Source: Pseudomonas soli
Lineage (GTDB): Bacteria; Pseudomonadota; Gammaproteobacteria; Pseudomonadales; Pseudomonadaceae
Direction: 5' to 3'
Length of the DNA stretch: 64,000 nt
NCBI RefSeq assembly: GCF_900110655.1
Contig: NZ_FOEQ01000001.1
Location: 657,152-721,151 of the forward strand
Shown one piece after another: positions 52,401 to 62,283 of the stretch. The notes beneath the pieces were generated by a model. That model worked only from the letters and a program-made list of their open reading frames with translations, ran no database searches and was not told the DNA's origin. Position numbers and translations under genes: made by a program. The first letter of the stretch is position 1, and the number at the start of each line of letters is the position of its first letter.

Positions 52401-55091
52401 TCAGCGATACCAGGCCGCGCCCTCCTCGCCGATGTCATAAAGCGCCCGCGCCTGCCCCAGTACATCCCTCGGCAATACGCCCTGGCATACCAGCCCATGC
52501 AAGGCCGCCAGCACCACGGCATACCGGTCCACCTCGAAAAACCGTCGCAACTGCTGGCGCGTATCGCTGCGCCCGAAACCATCGGTGCCCAGGGTGGCAT
52601 AGGGCGCCTGCACATACTCGGCGATCAATTGCGGCCAGGCGCGCACATAGTCGCTGGCCGCGATCACCGGGGCGGCGCCGGGCAGGCAACGACGCACATG
52701 GCAATCCGCCTGCTCCCCGGCTATCGCCAAGCGTTGCGCATCCCTGGCCCCACGCGCCAGTTCGCTGAAGCTGGTGACGCTGAACACCTCGCTGTCGACC
52801 TGCCAGTCACTGGCCAGCAACTCGCCGGCGGCAATCACCTCGCGCAGGATGGTGCCCGAACCCAACAAGCGCACCTGGCCACGGGGTGCGGCCGAGGAAT
52901 GCCGGGCAAAGCGATACATGCCTCGCAGTACATCGTCGTGCATGTCTTCGGGCAACGACGGCTGCGGGTAGTTTTCATTCATCACCGCCACATAGTGGAA
53001 CTCATCCTGCTGCTCCACCAGCATGCGCCGCGCGGCATGGTCGAGGATCACCGCCAGCTCGCCGGCAAAGCACGGATCCCAGGCCCGGCAGTTGGGCACC
53101 ATCGATGCCATTACCAGGCTCGATCCGTCCTGGTGCTGCAAGCCCTCGCCGCCCAACGTGGTGCGCCCCGCCGTGGCGCCCAGCAACAGGCCCCGGGCAC
53201 GCTGGTCGGCGGCGGCCCAGATCAGGTCGCCGACCCGCTGAAAGCCGAACATTGAATAGTAGATGTACACCGGCAGCATCGGCTCGCCATGCACCGCGTA
53301 GGCGGTCGCTGCCGCGACCCATGAAGAGATCGCCCCGGCCTCGGTGATGCCCTCCTCCAGCAGCTGGCCGTCCCGCGCCTCCTTGTAGACCAGCAGCGAG
53401 CCTGCGTCCTCCGGCTCGTAGCGTTGCCCGTGGGGCGAATAGATACCGATCTGGCGGAACAGGCTGGCCATGCCGAAGGTGCGCGCCTCGTCGGCGACGA
53501 TCGGCACCACTCGTGGCCCCAACCCCGGCGCCTTGAGCCAGTTGCCCAGCAAGCGCACCGCGGCCATGGTGGTGGACATCTCCTTGCCCTCGGCGTGCAG
53601 AGCGAAACCGCCGAATGCCTCCAGCTCGGGCACAGGCAAGGTGGCACAGTCGTTGCGCCGAAGCGGCAGCGGCCCACCCAGTGCCTGGCGGCGCTGGCGC
53701 AGATAGACCATCTCCGGGCTGTCTTCGGCCGGGCGATAGAAACGCAGTTGCTCCACCGCCTCATCCGACAACGGCAAATGGAAACGGTCGCGGAAGGCCA
53801 GCAGTGCCTGCACGTCGAGTTTCTTGGCCTGGTGCGCGGTCATCCGCGACTCGCCGGCACTGCTCATGCCATAGCCTTTCTTGGTCTTGGCCAGGATCAC
53901 CGTCGGCCGGCCCTTGCAGGCCCTGGCGGCGGCATAGGCGGCATGCAGCTTGCGAAAATCATGACCACCGCGCTTGAGGGCGTTGATCTCTTCGGTGCTC
54001 ATGTGCGCCACCAGGCGCTGCAAGGCCGGGTTCTGCTTGAAGAAGTGTTCGAGGTTGTAGCTGCCGTCCTTGGCGCCGAGGGTCTGGAACTGACCGTCGG
54101 GCGTCGCCGCCAACTGGCGCAGCAGCGCGTGTTCGTGATCACGGGCGAACAGGGCGTCCCACTCCGAACCCCACAGCACCTTGATCACGTTCCAGCCGGC
54201 ACCGCTGAACAACGCTTCGAGCTCCTGGATGATCTGGCCATTGCCGCGTACCGGGCCGTCCAGGCGCTGCAGGTTGCAGTTGACGATGAAGGTCAGGTTG
54301 TCCAAGCCTTCACGGGCAGCCAGGGTCAGGCCGGCGGTCGACTCCGGCTCGTCCATCTCGCCATCGCCAAACACTCCCCAGACATGCCGGGCAGAGGTGT
54401 CGAGCAGCCCGCGATGATGCAGGTAGCGCATGAAGCGCGCCTGATAGATCGCATTGAGCGGGCCGATGCCCATGGAACCTGTGGGAAACTGCCAGAAGTC
54501 CGGCATCAGCCAAGGGTGCGGATAGGAGCACAGCCCGTTGCCGCCGACCTCCTGCCGGTAGTTGGCCAGCTGTTCCTCGCTCAGGCGCCCTTCAAGAAAT
54601 GCGCGGGCATAGATGCCAGGCGCCGAGTGCGGCTGGAAGAACACCAGGTCGCCGCTGCGCTGCACGCCACCGCCCTCGCCGCGAAAGAAATGCTGGAAGC
54701 CGACCTCGAAGATTTCCGCCGCCGAGGCGTAGCTGGCGATATGCCCGCCCAGCTCGCCATAGGCGTGGTTGGCCCGTACCACCATGGCCAGGGCGTTCCA
54801 GCGCAGGATGCCGGTAATACGCTCGTCCAGCTCGAGATCACCGGGGTAAGCGCCCTGCTGTTCCACCGGCACAGTGTTGCGGTAGGCCGAGAAGGCCTGG
54901 GCCTCGCGCTCCAGGCCCAGCTCGAGGGCATGGGCCTGCAGGCGCTGCAGCAGGTAGCGGGCCCGCGCCGGGCCGCAGTGAGCCAGGGTCGAGGCCAGCG
55001 CCTCGCACCACTCGGCGGTTTCCGCTGGGTCGCTGTCCAGGGCGGCATCAAGGGCCGTCAACGGCTCGTTCGGGTTCATCATCGCTACCAT
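52401..55091 (-). CDS. mdeB: AceE-like homodimeric E1 dehydrogenase (MdeB, 2-oxobutyrate)
   Basis: The 896-residue thiamine-diphosphate enzyme is of the homodimeric pyruvate dehydrogenase E1 type. The ThDP/Mg motif is GDGEMDEPES with NCNLQRLDGPVRGN; other AceE-like segments are YPHPWLMPDFWQFPTGSMGI and PVYIYYSMFGFQRVGD. In P. putida the gene beside methionine gamma-lyase, mdeB, was described as encoding such an E1, thought to oxidise the 2-oxobutyrate released by MdeA. No E2 or E3 gene is present, so it must use those of another complex. The first ATG follows GACGAGG; ATGs three and four codons later are possible. Confidence 0.88.
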   Translation of the reverse strand: MVAMMNPNEPLTALDAALDSDPAETAEWCEALASTLAHCGPARARYLLQRLQAHALELGLEREAQAFSAYRNTVPVEQQGAYPGDLELDERITGILRWNALAMVVRANHAYGELGGHIASYASAAEIFEVGFQHFFRGEGGGVQRSGDLVFFQPHSAPGIYARAFLEGRLSEEQLANYRQEVGGNGLCSYPHPWLMPDFWQFPTGSMGIGPLNAIYQARFMRYLHHRGLLDTSARHVWGVFGDGEMDEPESTAGLTLAAREGLDNLTFIVNCNLQRLDGPVRGNGQIIQELEALFSGAGWNVIKVLWGSEWDALFARDHEHALLRQLAATPDGQFQTLGAKDGSYNLEHFFKQNPALQRLVAHMSTEEINALKRGGHDFRKLHAAYAAARACKGRPTVILAKTKKGYGMSSAGESRMTAHQAKKLDVQALLAFRDRFHLPLSDEAVEQLRFYRPAEDSPEMVYLRQRRQALGGPLPLRRNDCATLPVPELEAFGGFALHAEGKEMSTTMAAVRLLGNWLKAPGLGPRVVPIVADEARTFGMASLFRQIGIYSPHGQRYEPEDAGSLLVYKEARDGQLLEEGITEAGAISSWVAAATAYAVHGEPMLPVYIYYSMFGFQRVGDLIWAAADQRARGLLLGATAGRTTLGGEGLQHQDGSSLVMASMVPNCRAWDPCFAGELAVILDHAARRMLVEQQDEFHYVAVMNENYPQPSLPEDMHDDVLRGMYRFARHSSAAPRGQVRLLGSGTILREVIAAGELLASDWQVDSEVFSVTSFSELARGARDAQRLAIAGEQADCHVRRCLPGAAPVIAASDYVRAWPQLIAEYVQAPYATLGTDGFGRSDTRQQLRRFFEVDRYAVVLAALHGLVCQGVLPRDVLGQARALYDIGEEGAAWYR

Positions 55092-55115
55092 CGCGCAGGC
55101 CTCGTCCGTGGCGAT

Positions 55116-56312
55116 TCAGGCGCAGGCCTTCAGGGCCTGGGCAATGTCGGCAAGCAGGTCGTCGATGTCTTCCAGCCCCACCGACAGACGCACCAGCCCT
55201 TCCGAGATGCCATGCTCGGCACGCTCCTGCTGGGTATAGCTGGAGTGAGTCATGCTCGCCGGGTGCTGGGCCAGCGACTCGGCATCGCCCAGGCTCACCG
55301 CGCGGCTGAACAGCTGCAGGGCGTTCATGAAACGGCGCCCGGCTTCGATCCCGCCCTTCAGCTCGAAGGCGATCATCCCGCCCGGCAGGCGCATCTGCCG
55401 TTGGGCCAGCGCGTACTGCGGGAAGGATGGCAGGCCCGGGTAGTGCAGCAGCTCAACCTGAGGTTGTTCGGCGAGAAACTCGGCCACCTGCTGGGCATTG
55501 GCGCAGTGGCGGTCCATGCGCAGGGCCAGGGTCTTGATGCCGCGCATCAACAGCGAGGCGTCGTGGGGCGAGAGCACGGCGCCGGTCATGTCCTTGAGCC
55601 CTTCCAGGCGGATGCGGTCGACCAGCGCCTTGCGCCCGACTACCAGCCCGGCGGTGATATCGCCATGTCCGGACAGGTACTTGGTGGCCGAATGCACCAC
55701 CAGGTCGACGCCCAGTTCCAGCGGGCGCTGCAGGTAGGGCGTGCAGTAGGTGTTGTCGACCACGATGCTCAGGTCATGGCCCTTTGCAGCCTCGACGACG
55801 GCAACGATATCCACCAACTGCATGTTGGGGTTAGCCGGCGACTCGAAGTAGATCATCCGCGTCTTTGCGGTGATCGCGGCCTTGAGTGCCGGGATGTCGT
55901 TGAGGTCCACATGGCGGATCTTCACGCCGAACTCGCCGATGCCGTGGTGCAGGTAGGCGAAGGTGCAGCCATACAGGGTGCTGCCGACGATCAGCTCGTC
56001 ACCCGGGCGTAGCAGGGTCCATAGCGTGGCGGTGATGGCGCCCATCCCGGAGGCCAGCGCCAGCCCTGCCTCGCCGCCTTCGAGCGACGCCATGCGTTGC
56101 TCCAGCAGGGCCAGCGTCGGGTTGGAAATACGGCTGTAGAAGTGCCCCGGCTCTTCGCCGGCGAAGCAGGCGGCGCCATACTCGACAGTCGGGAAAGCGT
56201 AGGTGGCGGTCTGGTAGACCGGCGGCACCAGGGCGCCGCCATGGGACATCGGGTCATAGCCATGGTGGATGGCCCGCGTGGAGAAACCGGTGTTGTTGTT
56301 GGAGTCGCGCAT
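55116..56312 (-). CDS. mdeA: L-methionine gamma-lyase
   Basis: The 398-residue PLP enzyme cleaves methionine to methanethiol, 2-oxobutyrate and ammonia. It has exactly the length of the characterised P. putida enzyme, and the diagnostic residues align by number: Tyr59 and Arg61 (FYSRISNP), Tyr114 and Cys116 (TLYGCTF), where Cys116 distinguishes gamma-lyase from cystathionine enzymes. The PLP lysine is in SATKYLSGHGDI. It lies directly before mdeB on the same strand and divergent from the regulator gene. Confidence 0.95.
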   Translation of the reverse strand: MRDSNNNTGFSTRAIHHGYDPMSHGGALVPPVYQTATYAFPTVEYGAACFAGEEPGHFYSRISNPTLALLEQRMASLEGGEAGLALASGMGAITATLWTLLRPGDELIVGSTLYGCTFAYLHHGIGEFGVKIRHVDLNDIPALKAAITAKTRMIYFESPANPNMQLVDIVAVVEAAKGHDLSIVVDNTYCTPYLQRPLELGVDLVVHSATKYLSGHGDITAGLVVGRKALVDRIRLEGLKDMTGAVLSPHDASLLMRGIKTLALRMDRHCANAQQVAEFLAEQPQVELLHYPGLPSFPQYALAQRQMRLPGGMIAFELKGGIEAGRRFMNALQLFSRAVSLGDAESLAQHPASMTHSSYTQQERAEHGISEGLVRLSVGLEDIDDLLADIAQALKACA

Positions 56313-56372
56313 GGCAACAGTCTCTTGTGGTTTGTTATAAGCTTATGCCACCAAGCTGCCGCGCTTTTTCCA

Positions 56373-56398
56373 AACTTGCCCACGCAATCGGGCATGTT
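56373..56398. promoter_or_regulatory. Inverted repeat between mdeA and mdeR (candidate MdeR operator)
   Basis: AACTTGCCC and GGGCATGTT form 9-base arms with one mismatch, separated by 8 bases, about midway between the two divergent starts. Lrp/AsnC-type regulators bind such dyads. The assignment rests on position only. Confidence 0.45.
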
Positions 56399-56439
56399 TT
56401 GAAAGAAAAACAACAAAAATAGAACCAGGAGGGCAAGAT

Positions 56440-56919
56440 ATGCCTTCAACGCTCGACCGTACCGACCGCGCCCTGCTCGCCGCCCTGCAGGACAACGCCC
56501 GCCTGACCGTTTCCGAACTCGCCGACCAGGTCGCCCTGACCACCTCGCCCTGCTGGCGGCGGGTCAAATTGCTCGAGGACAACGGCTACATCACCGGCTA
56601 CCAGGCCATTCTTTCGCCCAAGTCGCTGGGCTTCGGGGTGACCGCGTTCGTCAGCATCATGATGGACTCGCACACCAAGGAAATGGCCCTGGCGTTCGAG
56701 AAACGGCTGATGGAGATCCCCGAGATCGTCGCCTGCCACAATATCTCCGGGCGCTATGATTTTTTGCTGGAGATCCTGGCACGGGACCTGGAATCGTTTG
56801 GCGAATTCACCCGGGAGGTGCTGCAGCGGTTGCCGGGGGTGAAGGAGATCTATTCGAGCTTTTCGTACAAGGCGGTGAAAGAGCGACGGGTGATTCCGGT
56901 GTCGGAGAAGCATATCTAG
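56440..56919 (+). CDS. mdeR: Lrp/AsnC family regulator MdeR
   Basis: A 159-residue protein with an N-terminal helix-turn-helix (DRALLAALQDNARLTVSELA and LTTSPCWRRVKLLEDNGYI) and a C-terminal RAM/AsnC ligand-binding domain (FVSIMMDSHTKEMAL, ISGRYDFLLEILARDLESF). In P. putida an Lrp-type MdeR next to mdeAB activates the cluster. The start follows CCAGGAGGGC. Confidence 0.92.
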   Translation: MPSTLDRTDRALLAALQDNARLTVSELADQVALTTSPCWRRVKLLEDNGYITGYQAILSPKSLGFGVTAFVSIMMDSHTKEMALAFEKRLMEIPEIVACHNISGRYDFLLEILARDLESFGEFTREVLQRLPGVKEIYSSFSYKAVKERRVIPVSEKHI

Positions 56920-56966
56920 GGTCGCAAAGCAGACCCAAAATCCTGCCAACAAACGCCGTACAAATG

Positions 56967-56992
56967 AAAAACCCCGCCGAAGCGGGGTTTTT
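56967..56992. terminator. Bidirectional terminator between mdeR and cysNC
   Basis: AAAAACCCCGC and GCGGGGTTTTT are exact reverse complements around CGAA, with A and T tracts on both sides; it can end both converging genes. Confidence 0.9.
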
Positions 56993-57008
56993 CACATCAG
57001 GCAATCAA

Positions 57009-58910
57009 TCAGATCGCCCCACGCTGACGCAGCACATCCAGCACCAGCTTAACGCCTTCATCGACGCTGACCGACTGGGTGTCGATCACCAGGTCCGCAT
57101 CCAGCGGCACATCGAATGGGAAGCTCTCGCCCGGGATGTTGTCGCCACCGGCGGCATACAGGCCCTGCGGGTCACGCTCGCGGCACACCATAGGCGAGGC
57201 CTGGACATACACCGTAACCAGACGCTCCTTGCCGATCAGCGCCTTGGCCTGCTCGCGGCCCTCGGCATCAGGGGCGACGAAGGCGGCCAGGGTCAGCAGG
57301 CCGGCTTCGTTGAACTGGCGCGCCACATGGGCGGCGCGGCGCCAGTTCTCGGTGCGCCCGGCGCGGTCCTGCGGCAGGCCTTTGTTCAGGTCGTGACGCA
57401 GGTTCTGGCCGTCGAGCACGTAGACTGCACGGCCCATGTCGAACAGCTTGCGCTCCACGGCATAGGCCAGGGTGCTCTTGCCGGCGCCCGACAGGCCACT
57501 GAACAGCACGGTGGCTGGCTGCTGGCCGAAGCGCAGGGCGCGCTCTTCGGTGGACACATGGGCCAGCTTGCCGTGCTGGCCAGTGCCGCCGTGTGGCAGG
57601 ACCGGCGGGGCGATGATCATGCCGGCGCCGACGGTGCCGTTGGTCAGGCGGTCGATGACGATGAATGCGCCGGTGGTGCGGTTGCTCTCGTAACCGTCCA
57701 GGGCGATGGCGCTGTCCAGGGCGACCTTGACCCGGCCGATCTCGTTGAGTTGCAGCGCGCTGGCGGCGCCCTGCTCCAGGGTATTCACATCGACCTTGTG
57801 GGTGATGCTGGCGATCGAGCCCGGCACATAGCTGGTGGCGCGCTTGATGTCGTACTTCTTGCCCGGGAGCATCGGCTCCTCGGCCATCCACACCAGCATG
57901 GCGTCGAACTGGTCGGCCACCGTTGGAACATTGTCGGCATGCACCAGCAGGTCGCCACGGGAGATGTCGATCTCGTCTTCCATGGTCAGGGTCACCGCCT
58001 GGCCAGGCCCGGCGTTCTCCAGTTCACCTTCATAGGTGACGATGGACTTGACCCGGCTGCTCTTGCCCGACGGCAGCACGACGATCTCGTCGCCCTTGTG
58101 CACCACGCCACCGGCGATGGTGCCGGCGAAGCCGCGGAAGTTGAGGTTCGGGCGGTTGACGTACTGCACCGGGAAACGCAGGTCGGTGACATTGCGGTCG
58201 GCGGCGATCTCGACAGTCTCGAGGATCTCCATCAACGCAGGGCCCGTGTACCACGGCGAACGCTCGCTGCGGTTGACCACGTTGTCACCCTTGAGCGCCG
58301 ACATCGGCACGAAGTGCAGGCTGCTCGGCTTGAGGTCGATGCCCTCGGCGAACTTCAGGTAGTCGGCCTTGATCGACTCGAAGACCTGCTCGTCGAAGCC
58401 CTTGAGGTCCATCTTGTTGACCGCAACGACGATGTGCTTGATGCCCAGCAGGGATGCGATATAGCTGTGCCGGCGGGTCTGGGTCTGCACGCCGTAGCGG
58501 GCATCGACCAGGATGATGGCCAGGTCGCAGGTCGAGGCGCCGGTGGCCATGTTGCGGGTGTACTGCTCGTGGCCCGGGGTGTCGGCGATGATGAACTTGC
58601 GCTTGGCGGTGGAGAAGTAGCGGTAGGCGACATCAATGGTGATGCCCTGCTCGCGCTCGGCCTGCAGGCCGTCGACCAGCAGCGCCAGGTCGACTTCCTC
58701 GCCAGTGGTGCCGGACTTCTTCGAGTCACGGGTGATGGCCTCGAGGTGGTCCTCGTAGATCATCTTCGAATCGTGCAGCAGGCGCCCGATCAGGGTGCTC
58801 TTGCCGTCGTCCACGTTGCCGCAGGTGAGGAAGCGCAGCAGTTCCTTGCGCTCGTGCTGGGCCAGGTAGGCGAGGATGTCCTCGCTGATCAGATCAGATT
58901 GGTGCGACAT
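57009..58910 (-). CDS. cysNC: Bifunctional sulfate adenylyltransferase subunit 1 / APS kinase
   Basis: A 633-residue fusion. Residues 1-440 are the CysN GTPase ([42 protein letters not shown]); residues 450-633 are APS kinase ([20 protein letters not shown]). With CysD it makes APS from sulfate and ATP and phosphorylates it to PAPS. Unlike enteric bacteria, where cysN and cysC are separate, Pseudomonas commonly has this fusion. It lies 15 bases after cysD. Confidence 0.96.
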   Translation of the reverse strand: MSHQSDLISEDILAYLAQHERKELLRFLTCGNVDDGKSTLIGRLLHDSKMIYEDHLEAITRDSKKSGTTGEEVDLALLVDGLQAEREQGITIDVAYRYFSTAKRKFIIADTPGHEQYTRNMATGASTCDLAIILVDARYGVQTQTRRHSYIASLLGIKHIVVAVNKMDLKGFDEQVFESIKADYLKFAEGIDLKPSSLHFVPMSALKGDNVVNRSERSPWYTGPALMEILETVEIAADRNVTDLRFPVQYVNRPNLNFRGFAGTIAGGVVHKGDEIVVLPSGKSSRVKSIVTYEGELENAGPGQAVTLTMEDEIDISRGDLLVHADNVPTVADQFDAMLVWMAEEPMLPGKKYDIKRATSYVPGSIASITHKVDVNTLEQGAASALQLNEIGRVKVALDSAIALDGYESNRTTGAFIVIDRLTNGTVGAGMIIAPPVLPHGGTGQHGKLAHVSTEERALRFGQQPATVLFSGLSGAGKSTLAYAVERKLFDMGRAVYVLDGQNLRHDLNKGLPQDRAGRTENWRRAAHVARQFNEAGLLTLAAFVAPDAEGREQAKALIGKERLVTVYVQASPMVCRERDPQGLYAAGGDNIPGESFPFDVPLDADLVIDTQSVSVDEGVKLVLDVLRQRGAI

Positions 58911-58925
58911 GCTGGAACCCTGAAA

Positions 58926-59843
58926 TTAGAAGTAGCCTTGGCGTTTTTTGTCTTCCATGGAACCGGCGCCATCGTGGTCGATGACACGGCCCTGGCGTTC
59001 GGACGTCCGGGTCAGGAGCATTTCCTGGATGATGTCCGTCAGGGTCTCGGCTTCGGACTCGACCGCACCCGTCAACGGGTAGCAGCCCAGGGTACGGAAA
59101 CGCACCTTCTTCTTGACGATGCGCGCCTTCTCTTCCTCGGAGAGGTGCTCGAGGATGCGCTCGTCGTCGATCATGATCAGGGTGCCGTTCTTCTCGATCA
59201 CTTCACGCTCGGCGGCGAAGTACAGCGGCACGATCGGGATGCCTTCGAGGTAGATGTACTGCCAGATGTCCAGCTCGGTCCAGTTCGACAGCGGGAACAC
59301 GCGGATCGACTCGCCCTTGTTGACCTTGCCGTTGTAGATGTTCCACAGCTCCGGGCGCTGGTTCTTCGGGTCCCAGCGGTGCTTGCAGTCACGGAACGAG
59401 TAGACGCGCTCTTTGGCTCGCGACTTCTCTTCGTCGCGGCGCGCCCCACCGAAGGCGGCGTCGAAGCCGTGCTTGTCCAGCGCCTGCTTCAGGCCCTGGG
59501 TCTTCATGATATCGGTATGCTTGGAGCTGCCATGGGTGAACGGGTTGATGCCCTGCGCCACACCCTCGGGGTTGACGTGGGTGATCAGCTCCAGGCCCAT
59601 CTCTTCGACCATCTTGTCGCGGAAGCGGTACATCTCCTGGAACTTCCACTGGGTGTCGACGTGCATCACCGGGAACGGCAGCTTGCCCGGGAAGAACGCC
59701 TTGCGCGCCAGGTGCAGCATGACCGCGGAATCCTTGCCGATCGAGTACAGCATCACCGGGTTGTCGAACTCGGCGGCCACCTCGCGGATGATGTGGATGC
59801 TCTCCGCCTCCAGCTGTTTCAAGTGCGTCAGATTGTCGACCAT
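58926..59843 (-). CDS. cysD: Sulfate adenylyltransferase subunit 2
   Basis: The 305-residue adenylyltransferase belongs to the PAPS-reductase/ATP-pyrophosphatase fold: [20 protein letters not shown] (PP-loop), [14 protein letters not shown], and the C-terminal [10 protein letters not shown]. It activates sulfate, with the CysN GTPase driving the reaction. First gene of the pair. The upstream 150 bases contain a small GC stem (CGGCCTGCGGGCCG, near 59872-59885) but no promoter I am sure of. Confidence 0.97.
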   Translation of the reverse strand: MVDNLTHLKQLEAESIHIIREVAAEFDNPVMLYSIGKDSAVMLHLARKAFFPGKLPFPVMHVDTQWKFQEMYRFRDKMVEEMGLELITHVNPEGVAQGINPFTHGSSKHTDIMKTQGLKQALDKHGFDAAFGGARRDEEKSRAKERVYSFRDCKHRWDPKNQRPELWNIYNGKVNKGESIRVFPLSNWTELDIWQYIYLEGIPIVPLYFAAEREVIEKNGTLIMIDDERILEHLSEEEKARIVKKKVRFRTLGCYPLTGAVESEAETLTDIIQEMLLTRTSERQGRVIDHDGAGSMEDKKRQGYF

Positions 59844-59997
59844 GGCTACTCACGAAAAACGATCTTATGGACGGCCTGCGGGCCGTGTTCGAGCGAGCCA
59901 CTTTATCACAGCGCCTGATTCTATTTAGGCGTGCGACTAGATCGAAAAGGTCTAATGATATGACTGCGGGTTTGGGCCTTGCCTGGCGAAAAGCCGA

Positions 59998-60756
59998 TCA
60001 GATCGGGTTTGGGCAATCAATGAACAGATGCTCGACCGCGAAGCGCCGCGCCAGGTAATCACCCAACGCCTGCACGCCGTAGCGCTCGGTGGCGTGATGG
60101 CCGGCGGCGATGAAGCTGATGCCGTTTTCGCGGGCACTGTGAAAGGTCTGCTCCGATGCCTCGCCACTGAGGAACAGGTCGACTCCGGCGGCAATGGCTG
60201 TGTCGATGTAGCCCTGCCCGCCTCCGGTACACCAACCGACTCGACGGATCATCCGCTCACCCTCGACCACCAGCGGTTCGCGCCCCAGTGCCTCTTGCAC
60301 TCGGCGGGCAAAATCCCGCGCCGAGACTGGTTCGGCCAGCGAACCGACCAAGCCCACCACCTTGGGATTGTTCGGATCCAGCGGGCCTTCGACAGTGATG
60401 TCCAGCTGGCGCGCCAGTTGGACGTTGTTGCCCACCTCCGGGTGCACGTCCAGCGGCAGGTGGAAGGCCAGCAAGCTGATGTCGTGCTTGAGCAAGGTCT
60501 TCAATCTGCGCTGTTTGATGCCGGTGATGCAGGGGCTTTCGCCCTTCCAGAAGTAGCCGTGGTGCACCAGCACCAAGTCGGCCTCGGCCTCGACCGCCGC
60601 GTCCAGCAACGCCTGGCTGGCGGTTACGCCACTGACGATGCGGCTGACCTGGGGGCGGCCCTCGACCTGCAGGCCGTTGGGGCAGTAATCCTGGATCCTG
60701 GCGCTGACCAGGTAGCGCTCGGCTTCCTCGACCAGGGTGTTTAGGGCGACTGCCAT
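59998..60756 (-). CDS. Nif3-like dinuclear metal-centre protein (YbgI family)
   Basis: The 252-residue protein has the family metal ligands in VLVHHGYFWKGE, AFHLPLDVHPEVGNN, and GHHATERYGVQALGDYL near the C-terminus. YbgI/Nif3 proteins form toroidal hexamers with two metals per subunit; one homologue is a GTP cyclohydrolase-like or hydrolase-type enzyme, but the function is unsettled. The ATG follows CGAGGAGATTTTTC. It is divergent from algW, as in P. aeruginosa. Confidence 0.92.
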   Translation of the reverse strand: MAVALNTLVEEAERYLVSARIQDYCPNGLQVEGRPQVSRIVSGVTASQALLDAAVEAEADLVLVHHGYFWKGESPCITGIKQRRLKTLLKHDISLLAFHLPLDVHPEVGNNVQLARQLDITVEGPLDPNNPKVVGLVGSLAEPVSARDFARRVQEALGREPLVVEGERMIRRVGWCTGGGQGYIDTAIAAGVDLFLSGEASEQTFHSARENGISFIAAGHHATERYGVQALGDYLARRFAVEHLFIDCPNPI

Positions 60757-60799
60757 GAAAAATCTCCTCGAATTCGGCGTTGCGGCGGGCGTCAGGCTC

Positions 60800-60817
60800 T
60801 ATAATGGCCGCCATTAT
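60800..60817. promoter_or_regulatory. Palindromic element with consensus -10 in the nif3/algW divergent region
   Basis: TATAATGG-CCG-CCATTAT: a perfect TATAAT on the plus strand overlaps 7-base inverted arms ATAATGG / CCATTAT. A matching -35 at 17 bases is not obvious. It could be the algW promoter -10 with an overlapping operator, or two facing -10 elements. Confidence 0.45.
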
Positions 60818-60962
60818 GGGCCGTCGCCGGCGTGGGGGAAACCGCTGGCGGGCGCTCGGGGTGTCCGGCCATCGCCGTTCGGTTTTATCAGGTGTATGAT
60901 CGCGCCCGCTCGCGCCCCGGGCCACATTGTCACGGCCCCCGCCCTACTCCCAGGATCCATTC

Positions 60963-62126
60963 ATGTTCAAGGCTCTGCGTTACTTCGGCTGGCCCCTGCT
61001 CACCGGTGTGCTGATCGCCATGCTGGTCATCCAGCGCTTCCCCGAATGGGTCGGCCTGCCCAGCCAGGACGTCAACCTGCAACAAGCTCCGCAAACCACC
61101 AAAATCATGCAGGGACCGGTCTCCTATGCCGATGCCGTGACCCTGGCAGCGCCTGCAGTGGTCAACCTCTACACCACCAAGGTGGTGAACAAGAGCGCGC
61201 ATCCGCTGTTCGAGGATCCGCAGTTCCGCCGCTTCTTCGGTGACAACCTGCCCAAGCAGCGGCGCTGGGAATCGAGCCTGGGCTCGGCGGTAATCATGAG
61301 CCCGGAAGGCTACCTGCTGACCAACAACCACGTCACCAGCGGCGCCGACCAGATCGTCGTGGCCCTCAAAGATGGCCGCGAAACCCTTGCCCGAGTGATC
61401 GGCAGCGACCCGGAAACCGACCTGGCGGTACTGAAGATCGACCTCAAGAGCCTGCCGGCGATCACCATCGGCCGCTCTGACAACATCCATATCGGTGACG
61501 TGACCCTGGCCATCGGCAACCCCTTCGGTGTCGGCCAGACCGTGACCATGGGCATCATCAGCGCCACCGGCCGCAACCAACTGGGCCTGAACAACTACGA
61601 AGACTTCATCCAGACCGATGCGGCGATCAACCCGGGTAACTCCGGCGGTGCGTTGGTGGATGCCAACGGCAACCTGGTGGGCATCAACACCGCAATCTTC
61701 TCCAAGTCCGGAGGTTCCCAGGGCATCGGCTTCGCCATCCCGGTCAAGCTGGCGCTGGAGGTGATGAAGTCGATCGTCGAGCATGGCCAGGTAATCCGTG
61801 GCTGGCTGGGCATCGAAGTGCAGCCATTGAGCCAGGAGCTGGCCGACTCGTTCGGCATGCAGGGCCGCCCCGGCATCGTCGTGGCGGGGATCTTCCGCGA
61901 TGGCCCGGCAGCGCGCGCCGGCCTGCAACTGGGCGACGTGATCCTGAGCATCAATGGCGAGCCGGCCGGCGACGGGCGCAAGTCGATGAACCAGGTGGCG
62001 CGGATCAAGCCCACCGACAAGGTCGCGATCGAAGTAATGCGCAACGGCAAGCAACTGAAGCTGGTGGCCGAAGTAGGGCTGCGACCGCCGCCTGCGCCGG
62101 TGCCCGCCGGCAAGGAAGAACGCTGA
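60963..62126 (+). CDS. algW: DegS-type periplasmic serine protease AlgW
   Basis: A 387-residue membrane-anchored HtrA-family protease: one N-terminal helix (about 8-25), a trypsin-like domain with the triad in TNNHVTSG (His), ETDLAVLKI (Asp) and NPGNSGGAL (Ser), and one PDZ domain (about 270-375, IRGWLGIEVQPLS). In P. aeruginosa AlgW senses misfolded outer-membrane proteins by its PDZ domain and cleaves anti-sigma factor MucA, releasing the envelope-stress sigma factor AlgU. The start MFKALRYFGWP fits that family. Confidence 0.94.
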   Translation: MFKALRYFGWPLLTGVLIAMLVIQRFPEWVGLPSQDVNLQQAPQTTKIMQGPVSYADAVTLAAPAVVNLYTTKVVNKSAHPLFEDPQFRRFFGDNLPKQRRWESSLGSAVIMSPEGYLLTNNHVTSGADQIVVALKDGRETLARVIGSDPETDLAVLKIDLKSLPAITIGRSDNIHIGDVTLAIGNPFGVGQTVTMGIISATGRNQLGLNNYEDFIQTDAAINPGNSGGALVDANGNLVGINTAIFSKSGGSQGIGFAIPVKLALEVMKSIVEHGQVIRGWLGIEVQPLSQELADSFGMQGRPGIVVAGIFRDGPAARAGLQLGDVILSINGEPAGDGRKSMNQVARIKPTDKVAIEVMRNGKQLKLVAEVGLRPPPAPVPAGKEER

Positions 62127-62136
62127 CGATATCCCC

Positions 62137-62160
62137 GGGGCCGCTTTGCGGCTCCTTTGG
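62137..62160 (+). terminator. Probable terminator of algW
   Basis: GGGGCCGC and GCGGCTCC pair (one G.U) around TTT, followed by TTTGGTTTCCC, only a weak T tract. Confidence 0.55.
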
Positions 62161-62283
62161 TTTCCCTCAGCCCGCTGCGCCACTGGCATTTATGTCAGGT
62201 GTTGCCATGCCATGACCGATGTAGATTGTCCTTTACCCGGATAGCGGACGCTAAACGGAAGTGTCGATCAGCAGGAGGCAATC

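Noticed and set aside
53424..56012. 862-codon open frame antisense to mdeB and mdeA
   Set aside because: Spans two well-supported genes on the other strand and shows no recognisable protein features; a codon-bias shadow.
56964..59918. 984-codon open frame antisense to cysNC and cysD
   Set aside because: Same reason; it would start inside a terminator and cross two conserved genes.
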